Assembly: GCA_031253995.1 (NCBI GenBank)
Contig: JAIRVG010000075.1
Span: 1 to 64,000 of the forward strand
Origin: Paucimonas sp.
GTDB lineage: Bacteria; Pseudomonadota; Gammaproteobacteria; Pseudomonadales; Pseudomonadaceae
Reading direction: 5' to 3'
Length of the DNA: 64,000 nucleotides
The notes beneath the pieces are model-generated. The model had not been told where the DNA came from and made no database searches. It saw only the letters and a program-made list of their open reading frames with translations. Numbering within the stretch: position 1 is the stretch's first letter; each line of letters begins with the position of its first letter. Below are positions 1 through 8,217 of this stretch, in pieces. The position numbers and the translations under genes are program-made.

Positions 1-708
1 CACGGCAAGAAGAAGTCGCCGTACTCGATGGACGCCAACCTGCTGCACATCTCCTACGAAGGCGGTGTCCTGGAAGATACCTGGACCGAGCACGAGGAAG
101 ACATGTGGCGCTGGAGCGTTTCCCCGGAAAACGCCCCGGACCAGGCTACCTACCTGGAACTGACCTACCGCAATGGTGACATCGTCGCCATCGACGGCGT
201 CGAGATGACCCCGGCCACCGTCCTCGCCGAACTGAACCGCATCGGCGGCGCCAACGGCATCGGTCGCCTGGACATCGTCGAGAACCGCTACGTCGGCATG
301 AAGTCCCGTGGCTGCTACGAGACGCCTGGCGGCACCATCATGCTCAAGGCCCACCGCGCCATCGAGTCGATCACCCTGGACCGCGAAGTCGCTCACCTGA
401 AGGATGAGCTGATGCCGAAGTACGCCAGCCTGATCTACACCGGCTACTGGTGGAGCCCGGAGCGCCTGATGCTGCAACAGATGATCGACGCTTCCCAGGT
501 CAACGTGAACGGCGTCGTGCGCCTGAAGCTGTACAAGGGCAACGTCATCGTCACCGGCCGCAAGTCCGACGACTCGCTGTTCGACGCCAACATCGCGACC
601 TTCGAGGAAGATGGCGGCGCCTACAACCAGGCGGATGCCGCCGGCTTCATCAAGCTCAACGCCCTGCGTATGCGCATCGCGGCGAGCAAAGGTCGTTCGC
701 CGCTCTGA
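1..708 (+). CDS. argG: Argininosuccinate synthase, C-terminal part (5' end outside the window)
   Basis: Cytosolic enzyme that joins citrulline and aspartate with ATP to form argininosuccinate, the penultimate step of arginine synthesis. The frame is open from base 1, so only the last 235 residues are present; a methionine at base 28 is internal, not the start. The visible part (KKKSPYSMDANLLHISYEGG, then a region with NRIGGANGIGRLDIVENRYVG spanning the nucleotide/citrulline-binding lobe) is typical of bacterial ArgG up to the C-terminal oligomerisation helix. It ends at TGA 706-708 and is followed at once by a strong intrinsic terminator, so it is probably the last gene of its transcript. Assignment is secure. 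Confidence 0.97.
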   Translation, partial: HGKKKSPYSMDANLLHISYEGGVLEDTWTEHEEDMWRWSVSPENAPDQATYLELTYRNGDIVAIDGVEMTPATVLAELNRIGGANGIGRLDIVENRYVGMKSRGCYETPGGTIMLKAHRAIESITLDREVAHLKDELMPKYASLIYTGYWWSPERLMLQQMIDASQVNVNGVVRLKLYKGNVIVTGRKSDDSLFDANIATFEEDGGAYNQADAAGFIKLNALRMRIAASKGRSPL

Positions 709-726
709 TAGCGTGCTTCGACAGGA

Positions 727-757
727 AAACCCGGCACTCAGTGTCGGGTTTTTTTTT
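727..757 (+). terminator. Intrinsic terminator after argG
   Basis: A 10-bp stem (AACCCGGCAC / GTGTCGGGTT, one G-U pair, TCA loop) is followed by a run of nine T. The stop codon of the convergent gene (738-740) lies inside this hairpin. Confidence 0.9.
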
Positions 758-1226
758 GCTCTTCGGCAGGCGAATGGTTCTGCGCGGCCTCGGTAACGAT
801 GCGCACCCGCGTGCCCTTTTCCAGATTGTGCAGGACGATGCTGCTGCCCCGGTTGGCCTGCACGGCGTGACAGGCGACAACTTCCAGCAATGACTGGGAG
901 TCCGGCCCGGATATGACCACCACGGATTGTTCCGCTACAGATGAACAGGGAAGTACAAGTGGCGGAGAAGAATGGGAACTGTCATTTGTATTCGCCGATA
1001 GTGGCTCATTGCCTGGCTCATCGGGGCCATACAGGCTCTTGGTATTGAAGTTCAGGGTGAGGAAGAACAGCAGTGTAAGAAACGGCGGAAATCCCACCAG
1101 GAACCACGTGTAGATACTTTGGCTGCTTTCATCGAGGAAGGGCAGGGAAGCCAATGCCGAGGCTTCGATGATGCCGGCGAAGATGGCGATGATGGTCAGG
1201 GGGCTCTTCGGTTCTGGACTGCTCAT
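738..1226 (-). CDS. Hypothetical small membrane protein with two N-terminal TM segments
   Basis: Predicted 162-residue protein that I do not recognise as a named family. Residues about 10-30 and 36-58 are strongly hydrophobic and look like two transmembrane helices; the rest is a hydrophilic Ser/Asn/Pro-rich linker and a short C-terminal domain (about 100-150) with beta-rich character (VVVISGPDSQSLLEVVACHA). I chose ATG 1226 (MSSPEPK) because the upstream extension to 1358 is Pro/Arg-rich low-quality sequence and a weak GGAACAGAGA ribosome site precedes 1226. It is convergent with argG and its stop is inside the argG terminator. No function can be proposed beyond membrane association. Confidence 0.6.
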   Translation of the reverse strand: MSSPEPKSPLTIIAIFAGIIEASALASLPFLDESSQSIYTWFLVGFPPFLTLLFFLTLNFNTKSLYGPDEPGNEPLSANTNDSSHSSPPLVLPCSSVAEQSVVVISGPDSQSLLEVVACHAVQANRGSSIVLHNLEKGTRVRIVTEAAQNHSPAEEQKKTRH

Positions 1227-1758
1227 GGGCGTGGTCTCTGTTCCGCGGTTTCTGGCTGCAGCGGCTCGCGCGGGAAGCGGTAGGGTCTGTCGGCAGTGTG
1301 CAATGGATTGGATCCTTTCAGCACAGGGTGATGGCTCTGGATGAGGCAGCGTTTCCACTGCGCCGAACCGGATTCAAATGAATATCTGCAAGTGCGTTCG
1401 GACTTATGGCGAGGCTATTAAGGATATTTCCTTCATGTCATCAGCCACTATTCGTAGCGATATTTTCGATGTGCACGGCTAGCATCCTGATAGGCCTTTT
1501 TGAAAGAAAGCTGAACGAAATTCGAGCGAAATCCGAACGAAATTCGAATGAGACACGAACGAAAGTGGCACGAAAAAAGGCGCGCAACGATTTTCACCTG
1601 AACAGCCTGTAGGGGTGCTCTGTAGGAGTTTTCCTTTATTCGCGTAGTCCCTGTCTGAGCGTGCAAGTGTTGCTTGCAAGGCTCATGCATTGCTTCGACT
1701 GAGTGGGCTATTGTGCGGGCTTCTAATAAGTCGAATAGTTTAAGAATGGATCTTGCCC
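1227..1758. promoter_or_regulatory. 532-bp gene-free regulatory region upstream of the response regulator
   Basis: AT-richer than its surroundings. It contains the 11-bp tandem repeat array (1502-1578, listed separately) and, downstream, a 10-bp direct repeat CTGTAGGGGT (1607-1616) and CTGTAGGAGT (1620-1629). Short open frames cross it on both strands but have no good ribosome sites and are largely made of the repeat. Most likely promoter and operator DNA for the gene starting at 1759 and for the divergent gene ending its 5' side at 1226. Confidence 0.5.
1502..1578. repeat. Seven-unit 11-bp tandem repeat, consensus GAACGAAATTC
   Basis: Units begin at 1502, 1513, 1524, 1535, 1546, 1557 and 1568 and keep an exact 11-bp spacing with no indel. 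Units 2 and 4 are identical (GAACGAAATTC); the others keep GA-CGAAA or a close variant. One unit per roughly one helical turn puts every copy on the same DNA face, which suggests cooperative binding of a protein rather than a coding function. Confidence 0.85.
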
Positions 1759-2385
1759 ATGAATAAAGTGCTGATCGTGGATGACCATCCGGTCATTCGC
1801 TTGGCCGTGCGCATGCTGATGGACCGGCATGGTTATGAAGTGATTGGGGAAACGGACAACGGAGTGGATGCCTTGCAACTGGCTCGCGAGCATCTACCCG
1901 ACATCGTCATCCTGGACATCGGGATCCCGAAACTGGATGGCCTGGAAGTCATTGGTCGACTCACGGCCAACGGCATCGTGATCAAGGTGCTGGTCCTGAC
2001 CTCGCAGGCGCCCGGGCATTTCTCGATGCGCTGCATGCAGGCCGGGGCGGCGGGTTATGTGTGCAAGCAGCAGGACCTCACGGAACTGCTCAGTGCGATC
2101 AAGGCGGTACTGTCCGGCTACAGCTACTTTCCCAACCAGGCCCTGCACTCGGTGCGTTCCAACCTGGGTGGCTCCAGCGAGGCGGACATGGTCGGGCGCC
2201 TGTCAGGTCGGGAAATGATGGTGTTGCAGCAGTTGGCGCGGGGCAAGTCCAACAAGGAAATCGCCGATGGCATGTTTCTCAGCAACAAGACGGTCAGTAC
2301 CTATAAAACCCGCTTGTTGCTCAAACTCAATGCACGTTCACTGGTCGACCTGATCGAACTGGCGCAACGCAACGGTCTGGTCTGA
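1759..2385 (+). CDS. Two-component response regulator, BvgA/FimZ (NarL/LuxR) type
   Basis: Predicted 208-residue cytoplasmic DNA-binding regulator. The receiver domain (about 1-120) has the acidic pair D8-D9 and the phospho-acceptor D53 in ILDIGIP, with K at the end of beta5 (YVCKQQD). A LuxR-type helix-turn-helix follows (about 145-205: LSGREMMVLQQLARGKSNKEIA). I start at ATG 1759 because GGA at 1748-1750 is 8 nt upstream; the in-frame TTG at 1753 is too close. No histidine kinase is adjacent, so it is an orphan regulator here. It resembles the fimbrial/biofilm regulators BvgA, FimZ and RocA, but the exact orthologue cannot be named. The tandem repeat array upstream is a plausible autoregulatory target. 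Confidence 0.9.
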   Translation: MNKVLIVDDHPVIRLAVRMLMDRHGYEVIGETDNGVDALQLAREHLPDIVILDIGIPKLDGLEVIGRLTANGIVIKVLVLTSQAPGHFSMRCMQAGAAGYVCKQQDLTELLSAIKAVLSGYSYFPNQALHSVRSNLGGSSEADMVGRLSGREMMVLQQLARGKSNKEIADGMFLSNKTVSTYKTRLLLKLNARSLVDLIELAQRNGLV

Positions 2386-2402
2386 TTACCGTGCACAACG
2401 CA

Positions 2403-2428
2403 AAAAGCCTCCTATAAAGGAGGCTTTT
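2403..2428. terminator. Bidirectional intrinsic terminator
   Basis: Perfect 11-bp stem AAAAGCCTCCT / AGGAGGCTTTT with an ATAA loop and T/A tracts on both sides, placed between two convergent genes (stop codons at 2385 and 2450). Confidence 0.9.
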
Positions 2429-2449
2429 GTCTTTTCGGGCCCGTGAACG

Positions 2450-2629
2450 TCAAAGGTCGAAGTCGTAGTCCGCCAGTTGTTTCTGCAGGCGGCGCTCTTC
2501 CAGCAGATTGTCGATGGTCCGACGCTTGCTCAGGTTGGTTTTCGCAGCTTCCGCCGGGGTATCCGAAGCAAACTCTTCGGCCGCCGGGGCTTCATCATCG
2601 ATATCAAGGTCTTCTTTATCAGTGCTCAC
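2450..2629 (-). CDS. PA3496-family small acidic protein (putative envelope integrity)
   Basis: A 59-residue protein starting with GTG at 2629: acidic first half (STDKEDLDIDDEAPAAEEF) and a basic, helical C-terminal half (KTNLSKRRTIDNLLEERRLQ) ending in YDFDL. This composition and the position just upstream of nth on the same strand match the conserved Pseudomonas family represented by PA3496, sometimes annotated as a putative envelope integrity protein. No signal peptide or TM segment is visible. Its biochemical role is unknown. It is too short to show in a length-filtered gene call and uses a GTG start, so it is easily missed. Confidence 0.75.
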   Translation of the reverse strand: MSTDKEDLDIDDEAPAAEEFASDTPAEAAKTNLSKRRTIDNLLEERRLQKQLADYDFDL

Positions 2630-2733
2630 GTGTCACTCCGTTACAAGAGGGCCATTGGCGCCCCTTATATCGATATTCCCGAGACTGGTAAAAAAGATTT
2701 TTTCAATCAGCGGTGCAGGATTTCCCTATTTCT

Positions 2734-3372
2734 TCAATCGTCGGAGGTCTTGTGCTTGTACTCGCACAAATCCTCGATCCGGCAACTTCCGCAGCGGGGT
2801 TTGCGTGCCTGGCAAACATAGCGTCCGTGCAGGATCAGCCAATGGTGCGCGTCCAGCAGATAGGCCTTGGGCACGAACTTGAGCAAGGCCTTTTCCACAT
2901 CCACGACATTCTTCCCCGGCGCGATGCCGGTACGGTTGCTGACCCGGAAGATATGGGTGTCCACCGCCATGGCCAGCTGGCGGAAGGCGGTGTTGAGCAC
3001 CACGTTGGCGGTCTTGCGTCCTACGCCAGGGAGGGCTTCCAGGGCCTCGCGGGTTTCCGGGACCTCGCCGCCGTGCTGCTCGACGAGGATCCGGCAGGTC
3101 TCGATGACGTTCTTCGCCTTGCTGTTGTACAGGCCGATGGTCTTGATGTACTCCGACAGCCCTTCCACTCCCAGAGCATGGATGGCGGCAGGGGTGTTGG
3201 CAACCGGGTACAGCTTGGCCGTGGCCTTGTTGACGCCGACGTCGGTGGCTTGGGCCGAGAGGATCACGGCGATCAGCAGTTCGAAGGGCGTCTCGTAGGC
3301 CAGTTCGGTCTTGGGTTCGGGATTGTCTTCATGGAACCTGCGAAAAATCTCCAGGCGTTTGGTGGCATTCAT
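2734..3372 (-). CDS. nth: Endonuclease III
   Basis: Bifunctional DNA glycosylase/AP lyase that removes oxidised pyrimidines in base excision repair. The 212-residue product has the helix-hairpin-helix LPGVGRKTANVV with catalytic K120, the catalytic D138 (VDTHIFR), and the C-terminal [4Fe-4S] cluster ligands C187, C194, C197 and C203 in the standard C-x6-C-x2-C-x5-C spacing. It follows rnfE with a 3-nt gap, the usual arrangement in gamma-proteobacteria, where nth is the last gene of the rnf/rsx operon. Length is normal. Confidence 0.98.
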   Translation of the reverse strand: MNATKRLEIFRRFHEDNPEPKTELAYETPFELLIAVILSAQATDVGVNKATAKLYPVANTPAAIHALGVEGLSEYIKTIGLYNSKAKNVIETCRILVEQHGGEVPETREALEALPGVGRKTANVVLNTAFRQLAMAVDTHIFRVSNRTGIAPGKNVVDVEKALLKFVPKAYLLDAHHWLILHGRYVCQARKPRCGSCRIEDLCEYKHKTSDD

Positions 3373-3375
3373 CGA

Positions 3376-3936
3376 TCAGCGGTTTCCTTCACGGTCTGGG
3401 GTGGCCTGTTTGATACAGGCTCGTTTGATCAGGGCCAGGAGCAGGCCGAGCAGCAACAGCGCGCCCGGAGCCAGGCTGGCGAGGCGCAGGCCGGTACTCT
3501 CCGGCCCGCCAGCGATTGAGAGGTGCAGCGTGCCAGTGGCCAGCAGTTCGCGGCTGGCACCGAGCAGCAGGAACAGGGCGCCGTAGCCGCCGAGCAGCAC
3601 CGCTACCCGGCGCCATTGGGCGGAGCGGCCCAGGCCCTGCTCGAACAGCACGCAGCTTATGGCGAGCAGTTCCGGGTAGATGCCCAGAGCCTGGCGCAGC
3701 TCCAGGGCCCAGGCCTGCAGGGCCAGGGTCTGGCAGGTGATTACGGCGGCGGCCAGCAGCAGGCTGGCGAGTTCGGCGGCGGTGGCGTCCAGGCGACTGC
3801 GCAGGGGCGTCATCAGGCCGCGATGAACGAGGATCGCCACGAACGCCAGCAGCGCCATGCTGGCCGCCTGTACCAGCGTCTGGCTCGCGCCCAGCAGGGG
3901 CGCCAGGCTCAGGGTGGCCAGCCAGGATCTATTCAT
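3376..3936 (-). CDS. rnfE: Rnf/Rsx electron transport complex subunit E (short form)
   Basis: Inner-membrane subunit of the Rnf/Rsx ferredoxin:NAD oxidoreductase family (RnfA/RnfE/NqrD/NqrE fold). The 186-residue protein is almost entirely hydrophobic with about six TM segments; the N-terminal LATLSLAPLLGASQTLVQA is related to the RnfE start. It is shorter than most RnfE proteins (usually above 200 residues), and a typical conserved N-terminal NG/NP segment is not evident. It overlaps rnfG by 8 nt and ends 3 nt before nth, so the genes are translationally coupled. Because rnfB and rnfC are absent from this locus, the complex it serves may be atypical. Confidence 0.8.
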   Translation of the reverse strand: MNRSWLATLSLAPLLGASQTLVQAASMALLAFVAILVHRGLMTPLRSRLDATAAELASLLLAAAVITCQTLALQAWALELRQALGIYPELLAISCVLFEQGLGRSAQWRRVAVLLGGYGALFLLLGASRELLATGTLHLSIAGGPESTGLRLASLAPGALLLLGLLLALIKRACIKQATPDREGNR

Positions 3937-4540
3937 GGGTAGCGTCCTCCTTCAGCCACAGGCGCGCATGGCCGTCGAAATAGCGCAGGGTGTCCTGGAT
4001 GGCCAGGATCACCGCCCGCGAAGTGATGCTGGCGCCCGCCAGTTGGTCGAACTGGCCATTGTCGCGCTTCAGTGCCCAGGCGCCCTCCGGGGTATTGCCC
4101 TGGCTGCGGCCGTTGAACCCTTGCAGCCAGGCCCCGCCCGGTTCCGCCAGGCGCGCGCCCAGCCCTGGGGTTTCCTGTTGTTGCAGGACCCGGCTGGCGA
4201 TCACCCGGCCCTCGGGGTCGATGGCCACCAGCAGGTCTATCGGGCCTGCGTAGCCCTGGAAGCGACTGTGCAGGACCACGGCGCTGGGCCGGCCATGCAG
4301 GGTGGCGAGATAGCCGGCTTGCACGCGGCTGTGGGCCAGGTCCGGTTCAGGCAGGGCGAGGGGGTGTCGCAGCGGCTGGTTGTCGTAGCGCTCCGCCGGC
4401 AGCACGCTGAGCCAGGTGCGGGCCTGCTGCTGTTGCTCGGCCATTGCGATCCGCGGCGCACAGTAGTGCTGCCAGGCACTGCTGGCGCCCAGCGCAAGCA
4501 CGGCCACGAACCCCACCAGCATCCACTCCCGCGGCTTCAT
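3929..4540 (-). CDS. rnfG: Rnf/Rsx electron transport complex subunit G
   Basis: Periplasm-facing flavoprotein subunit with one N-terminal TM helix (residues about 7-24) and a periplasmic FMN-binding domain. The motif DQLAGASITSRAV near the C-terminus matches the RnfG/NqrC site where FMN is attached covalently to the last threonine of the (S/A)GA(T/S)xT pattern. I start at ATG 4540, which has GGGGGAGG upstream and overlaps the rnfD stop as ATGA; the longer open frame upstream is only the antisense of rnfD reading. The product is 203 residues, near the family norm. Confidence 0.88.
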   Translation of the reverse strand: MKPREWMLVGFVAVLALGASSAWQHYCAPRIAMAEQQQQARTWLSVLPAERYDNQPLRHPLALPEPDLAHSRVQAGYLATLHGRPSAVVLHSRFQGYAGPIDLLVAIDPEGRVIASRVLQQQETPGLGARLAEPGGAWLQGFNGRSQGNTPEGAWALKRDNGQFDQLAGASITSRAVILAIQDTLRYFDGHARLWLKEDATHE

Positions 4541-5523
4541 GGCGCCTCCCCCTGCCGGCGTTCCGCCCATCGGTCCAGGGCGGGCACGCCGAGGTTCATC
4601 AGCAACACGGCGAAGGCGGCGCCGTCGGGGTAGTTGCCCCAGGTGCGAATCAGGTAGATCAGCACGCCCACGCCAGCGCCGAACATCAGACGGCCCCAAG
4701 GCGTCTTCGGCCCGCTGACCGGTTCGGTGACGATGAAGAAGGCGCAGAGCATGGTCGAGCCGGCCAGCAGGTGCAGCAAGGGCGAGCCGTTGGAGTCGGA
4801 GCCGGAGCCGTTCCAGCACAGCAGGCTGATGACGAACAGGCTGGCCAGCATGGCCACCGGCGCGTGCCAGCTGATCACCTTGCGCTGCAGCAGGAACAGG
4901 CCGCTGGCGAGGAAGGCCAGGCTCGCCCACTCGCTGCTACGGCCGGCGAAATGGCCGAAGCCGGGATGGCTGGCGAACAGTTCGTCGACGGTCAGGCTGC
5001 GGTTCTGTCGCAGGCCGTCGAGCACCGTGGCCCCGGCCCAGGCATCCGGACGGTCACCGAGGCCGAACAGGGCGTCGAGGCTGTGCGCGAAGTCCAGTCC
5101 TTGCGGCGTCGGCCAATGGGTCATGTGCACGGGGAACGACAGCAGTACCACCCCATAGCCGAGCATCGCCGGGTTGAACGGATTGCGCCCGACGCCGCCA
5201 TAGAGCTGCTTGCCCAGGGCGATGGCGCTGCCCGCGGCGATCACCGGCAGCCACCAGGGCACATGGGCGGGCAGGGCGACGGCCAGCAGGCAGGCGCTGA
5301 CCAGTGCGCTGCCGTCGTTCAGCGCCACCCGCACCGGGCGCTGGCGCAGCCTCAGCAGCGCGGCTTCGGTTGCCAGCGCGGCGGCGGTGGTGCACAGCAG
5401 GTTGAACAGCACGCCCCAGCCAAATACCCAGAACAGCACCAGCAAGCCGGGCAGGCAAGCCAGCAGCACCTGCTGCATGGCGCTGCGCAGGCGAGCGTCG
5501 GTTTCAGCGGGCATCAGGTTCAT
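4537..5523 (-). CDS. rnfD: Rnf/Rsx electron transport complex subunit D
   Basis: Polytopic inner-membrane flavoprotein of the RnfD/NqrB family, 328 residues with about nine hydrophobic segments. A WAGATVLDGLR segment near residue 165 fits the covalent-FMN site of RnfD/NqrB ((S/A)GAT), and GGVGRNPFNPAMLGY is a hallmark of the family. In Rnf complexes this subunit takes part in ion translocation. It overlaps rnfA by 4 nt and rnfG by 3 nt (ATGA-type junctions). In the usual operon rnfB and rnfC lie between rnfA and rnfD; here rnfD follows rnfA directly. Confidence 0.92.
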   Translation of the reverse strand: MNLMPAETDARLRSAMQQVLLACLPGLLVLFWVFGWGVLFNLLCTTAAALATEAALLRLRQRPVRVALNDGSALVSACLLAVALPAHVPWWLPVIAAGSAIALGKQLYGGVGRNPFNPAMLGYGVVLLSFPVHMTHWPTPQGLDFAHSLDALFGLGDRPDAWAGATVLDGLRQNRSLTVDELFASHPGFGHFAGRSSEWASLAFLASGLFLLQRKVISWHAPVAMLASLFVISLLCWNGSGSDSNGSPLLHLLAGSTMLCAFFIVTEPVSGPKTPWGRLMFGAGVGVLIYLIRTWGNYPDGAAFAVLLMNLGVPALDRWAERRQGEAP

Positions 5524-6107
5524 GAGCTGAACAGTCCGTTCAAACCGAGGAAGGCCATGGCCATGATCCCGGCGCCCATCAGTTCGATGGGCAAGCCGCG
5601 GAAGGCGAGGGGGATGTCGTCATGCTGGCTGCGCTGGCGCAGGTCGTCGAACAGTGCCAGCACCAGCCAGAAGCCCAGTCCGCTGCCAAGGCCGACCATG
5701 CCGGCATGCAGCACGCCTTGCGGCTCGCCGCTCAATTGCAGGCACAGGCCAAGCAGTGCGGCGTTGCCGGTCAATAGCGGCTTGAGCCCCGCGAACGGCC
5801 AGTCCTTCAGCCAGCGTTGCAGGCCGAGGAGAATGGGCATCGGAGTCAGTACGCAAAGGGGAAGGAAGACGAACAGGCGCAGGTAATCGAGATGCAGGGG
5901 TTGCAAGGCGTAGTGGTAGAGCAGTTGCCCCAGGATGCTCACCAGCAGCATCGCCGCTAGCGTCGCCAGCCCCAATGCGTGCACTTGCAGGCGAAACGCG
6001 GATTCACGAGGTTCGCGTCGCAGCAGCGGATCGATCGCCAGCGTGTGCTGCAGGACGACGTTATTCACCAGGGCGGCGCCGATCAGGGCGAGGATCAGTT
6101 CAGTCAT
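5520..6107 (-). CDS. rnfA: Rnf/Rsx electron transport complex subunit A
   Basis: Inner-membrane subunit with six predicted TM helices, 195 residues, close to the usual 193. The start MTELILALIGAALVNNVVLQ resembles the RnfA N-terminus (LVNNFVL-type motif with a conserved cysteine/glycine region). ATG 6107 is preferred over an upstream frame opening because the extra 43 residues are hydrophilic and lie over the hairpin downstream of metG. It is separated from metG by 67 bp and is directly fused by a 4-nt overlap to rnfD. Confidence 0.85.
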   Translation of the reverse strand: MTELILALIGAALVNNVVLQHTLAIDPLLRREPRESAFRLQVHALGLATLAAMLLVSILGQLLYHYALQPLHLDYLRLFVFLPLCVLTPMPILLGLQRWLKDWPFAGLKPLLTGNAALLGLCLQLSGEPQGVLHAGMVGLGSGLGFWLVLALFDDLRQRSQHDDIPLAFRGLPIELMGAGIMAMAFLGLNGLFSS

Positions 6108-6144
6108 GGCGTCCGGCACCGACGATGCAAGATGCAAAGAGAGC

Positions 6145-6167
6145 GCCCCGGCGGGTGAGGCCGGGGC
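6145..6167 (-). terminator. Hairpin between metG and rnfA
   Basis: Perfect 8-bp stem GCCCCGGC / GCCGGGGC with a 7-nt loop. On the minus strand it is followed by GCTCTCTTTGC rather than a clean T-run, so it may only partly end metG transcripts before rnfA. Confidence 0.5.
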
Positions 6168-6174
6168 GTCGGGC

Positions 6175-8217
6175 TTACTTGATGCGCTGACCTGGCTTGG
6201 CGCCGCTGTCAGGGCTGAGCAGGTAGATTTCTTCACCGCCAGGACCGGCAGCCATCACCATGCCCTCGGAGACGCCGAAGCGCATTTTCCGCGGCTTGAG
6301 GTTGGCGATCATCATGGTCAGGCGACCCTCCAGCTTGGCCGGGTCCGGGTACGCCGACTTGATGCCGGAGAACACGTTGCGCTGCTCGTCACCGATGTCC
6401 AGGGTCAGGCGCAGCAGCTTGTCCGCACCCTCCACGGCCTCGGCCTTGACGATCAGGGCGACCCGCAGGTCGACCGCGGCAAAGGCATCGAACTCGATTT
6501 CCGGCGACAGCGGATCCTTGGCCAGTTCGCCGTTGCCGGCTGGAGCCGGAGCGGCCTGGCTGGCGGCCAGGTCTTCCCGGGAGGCTTCGACCATGGCTTC
6601 GACCTTGGCCGGCTCGATACGGGTCATCAGCGCCTTGAACGGGTTCAGCTTGTGGTTTTCCAGGCGGGTCTGGTGGTCGTTCCAGGTCAGCGGGGCGACG
6701 TTGAGGAACGCCTCGGCCTCGGCGGCCAGCAGCGGCAGCACCGGCTTGAGGAAGATCACCAGCTGGCGGAACAGGTTGATGCCCTGGGCGCAGATGGCCT
6801 GGACTTCATCCTGCTTGCCTTCCTGCTTGTTCAGCGACCACGGCGCCTTGTCGGCGATCCAGGCGTTGGCGCGGTCGGCCAGGGCCATGGTTTCGCGCAT
6901 GGCACGGGAGAAGTCGCGGGCCTCGTAGGCTTCGGCGATGCCCGGGGCGGCGGCGAGGAAGGCCTCGGTCAGCTCCGGCGCGGCGTCGCCGGCCACCATC
7001 ACGCCGTCGTTGCCCTTGTGGATGAAGCCGGCGCAACGGCTGGCGATGTTGACCACCTTGCCCACCAGGTCGGAGTTGACCTTCTGCACGAAGTCTTCGA
7101 GGTTCAGGTCGAGGTCATCGACACCGCGGCCCAGCTTGGAGGCGTAGTAGTAGCGCAGGTATTCCGGCGCCAGGTGGTCCAGGTAGGTGCGCGCCTTGAT
7201 GAAGGTGCCGCGGGACTTGGACATCTTCTGGCCGTTGACGGTCAGGTAGCCGTGCACGTTGATCGCGGTCGGCTTGCGGAAGCCGGCGCCCTGGAGCATG
7301 GCGGGCCAGAACAGGGCGTGGAAGTTGACGATGTCCTTGCCGATGAAGTGGTACAGCTCGGCGCTGGAGTCCTTGTTCCAGAACGCGTCGAAGTCCAGCT
7401 CGGGACGGCGTGCGCAGAGGTTCTTGAAGCTGGCCATGTAGCCGATCGGCGCGTCCAGCCAGACGTAGAAGTACTTGCCCGGCTCGCCCGGGATCTCGAA
7501 GCCGAAGTACGGGGCGTCGCGGGAGATGTCCCACTCCTGCAGGCCGGAATCCAGCCACTCGGCCAGCTTGTTGGCCACGGCGTCCTGCAGGGTACCGCTG
7601 CGGGTCCACTCCTGGAGCATGGCCTGGAAGTCCGGCAGCTTGAAGAAGAAGTGCTGGGAGTCCTTCAGGACCGGGGTGGCACCGGAAATCGCCGATTTCG
7701 GGTTCTTCAGCTCGGTCGGGGCGTAGGTGGCGCCGCATTTCTCGCAGTTGTCGCCGTACTGGTCCTCGGCCGCGCATTTCGGGCAGGTGCCCTTGATGAA
7801 GCGGTCGGCCAGGAACATCTTCTTGTCCGGGTCGAAGTACTGGGTGACCGAACGGGTGGCGATGTGGCCGGCGTCGCGCAGGGCCAGGTAGATCTGGTTG
7901 GACAGCGCGCGGTTTTCCTCGGCGTGGGTCGAGTGGAAGTTGTCGAAGTCGACCAGGAAATCGGCGAAATCGCCGGCATGTTCCTTCTGCACGCCGTCGA
8001 TCAGCTGTTCCGGGGTGATGCCTTCCTTTTCCGCGCGCAGCATGATCGCCGAGCCGTGGGCATCGTCAGCGCAGACGTAGATGCACTGGTTGCCGCGGTG
8101 TTTCTGGAAACGCACCCACATGTCGGTCTGGATGTACTCAAGCATGTGGCCAAGGTGGATGGAACCGTTGGCATAGGGCAGGGCACTGGTGACAAGGATC
8201 TGGCGTGGCTCGGACAT
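6175..8217 (-). CDS. metG: Methionyl-tRNA synthetase
   Basis: Class I aminoacyl-tRNA synthetase, 680 residues, charging tRNA-Met. Seen: HLGH at 21-24 (HIGH motif), a zinc knuckle with CPKC and CEKC around residues 145-162, KMSKSRG around residue 335, and a C-terminal EMAP-II/Trbp111-like tRNA-binding domain (about 580-680) used for dimerisation. ATG 8217 gives MSEPRQILVTSALPYANG, the normal start. Divergent from mrp, with a 153-bp shared promoter region. Downstream is the rnf block. Confidence 0.98.
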   Translation of the reverse strand: MSEPRQILVTSALPYANGSIHLGHMLEYIQTDMWVRFQKHRGNQCIYVCADDAHGSAIMLRAEKEGITPEQLIDGVQKEHAGDFADFLVDFDNFHSTHAEENRALSNQIYLALRDAGHIATRSVTQYFDPDKKMFLADRFIKGTCPKCAAEDQYGDNCEKCGATYAPTELKNPKSAISGATPVLKDSQHFFFKLPDFQAMLQEWTRSGTLQDAVANKLAEWLDSGLQEWDISRDAPYFGFEIPGEPGKYFYVWLDAPIGYMASFKNLCARRPELDFDAFWNKDSSAELYHFIGKDIVNFHALFWPAMLQGAGFRKPTAINVHGYLTVNGQKMSKSRGTFIKARTYLDHLAPEYLRYYYASKLGRGVDDLDLNLEDFVQKVNSDLVGKVVNIASRCAGFIHKGNDGVMVAGDAAPELTEAFLAAAPGIAEAYEARDFSRAMRETMALADRANAWIADKAPWSLNKQEGKQDEVQAICAQGINLFRQLVIFLKPVLPLLAAEAEAFLNVAPLTWNDHQTRLENHKLNPFKALMTRIEPAKVEAMVEASREDLAASQAAPAPAGNGELAKDPLSPEIEFDAFAAVDLRVALIVKAEAVEGADKLLRLTLDIGDEQRNVFSGIKSAYPDPAKLEGRLTMMIANLKPRKMRFGVSEGMVMAAGPGGEEIYLLSPDSGAKPGQRIK

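Noticed and set aside
1406..1690. Short frames on both strands over the 11-bp repeats (68 and 80 residues)
   Set aside because: No convincing ribosome site, and coding content is just translation of the repeat units.
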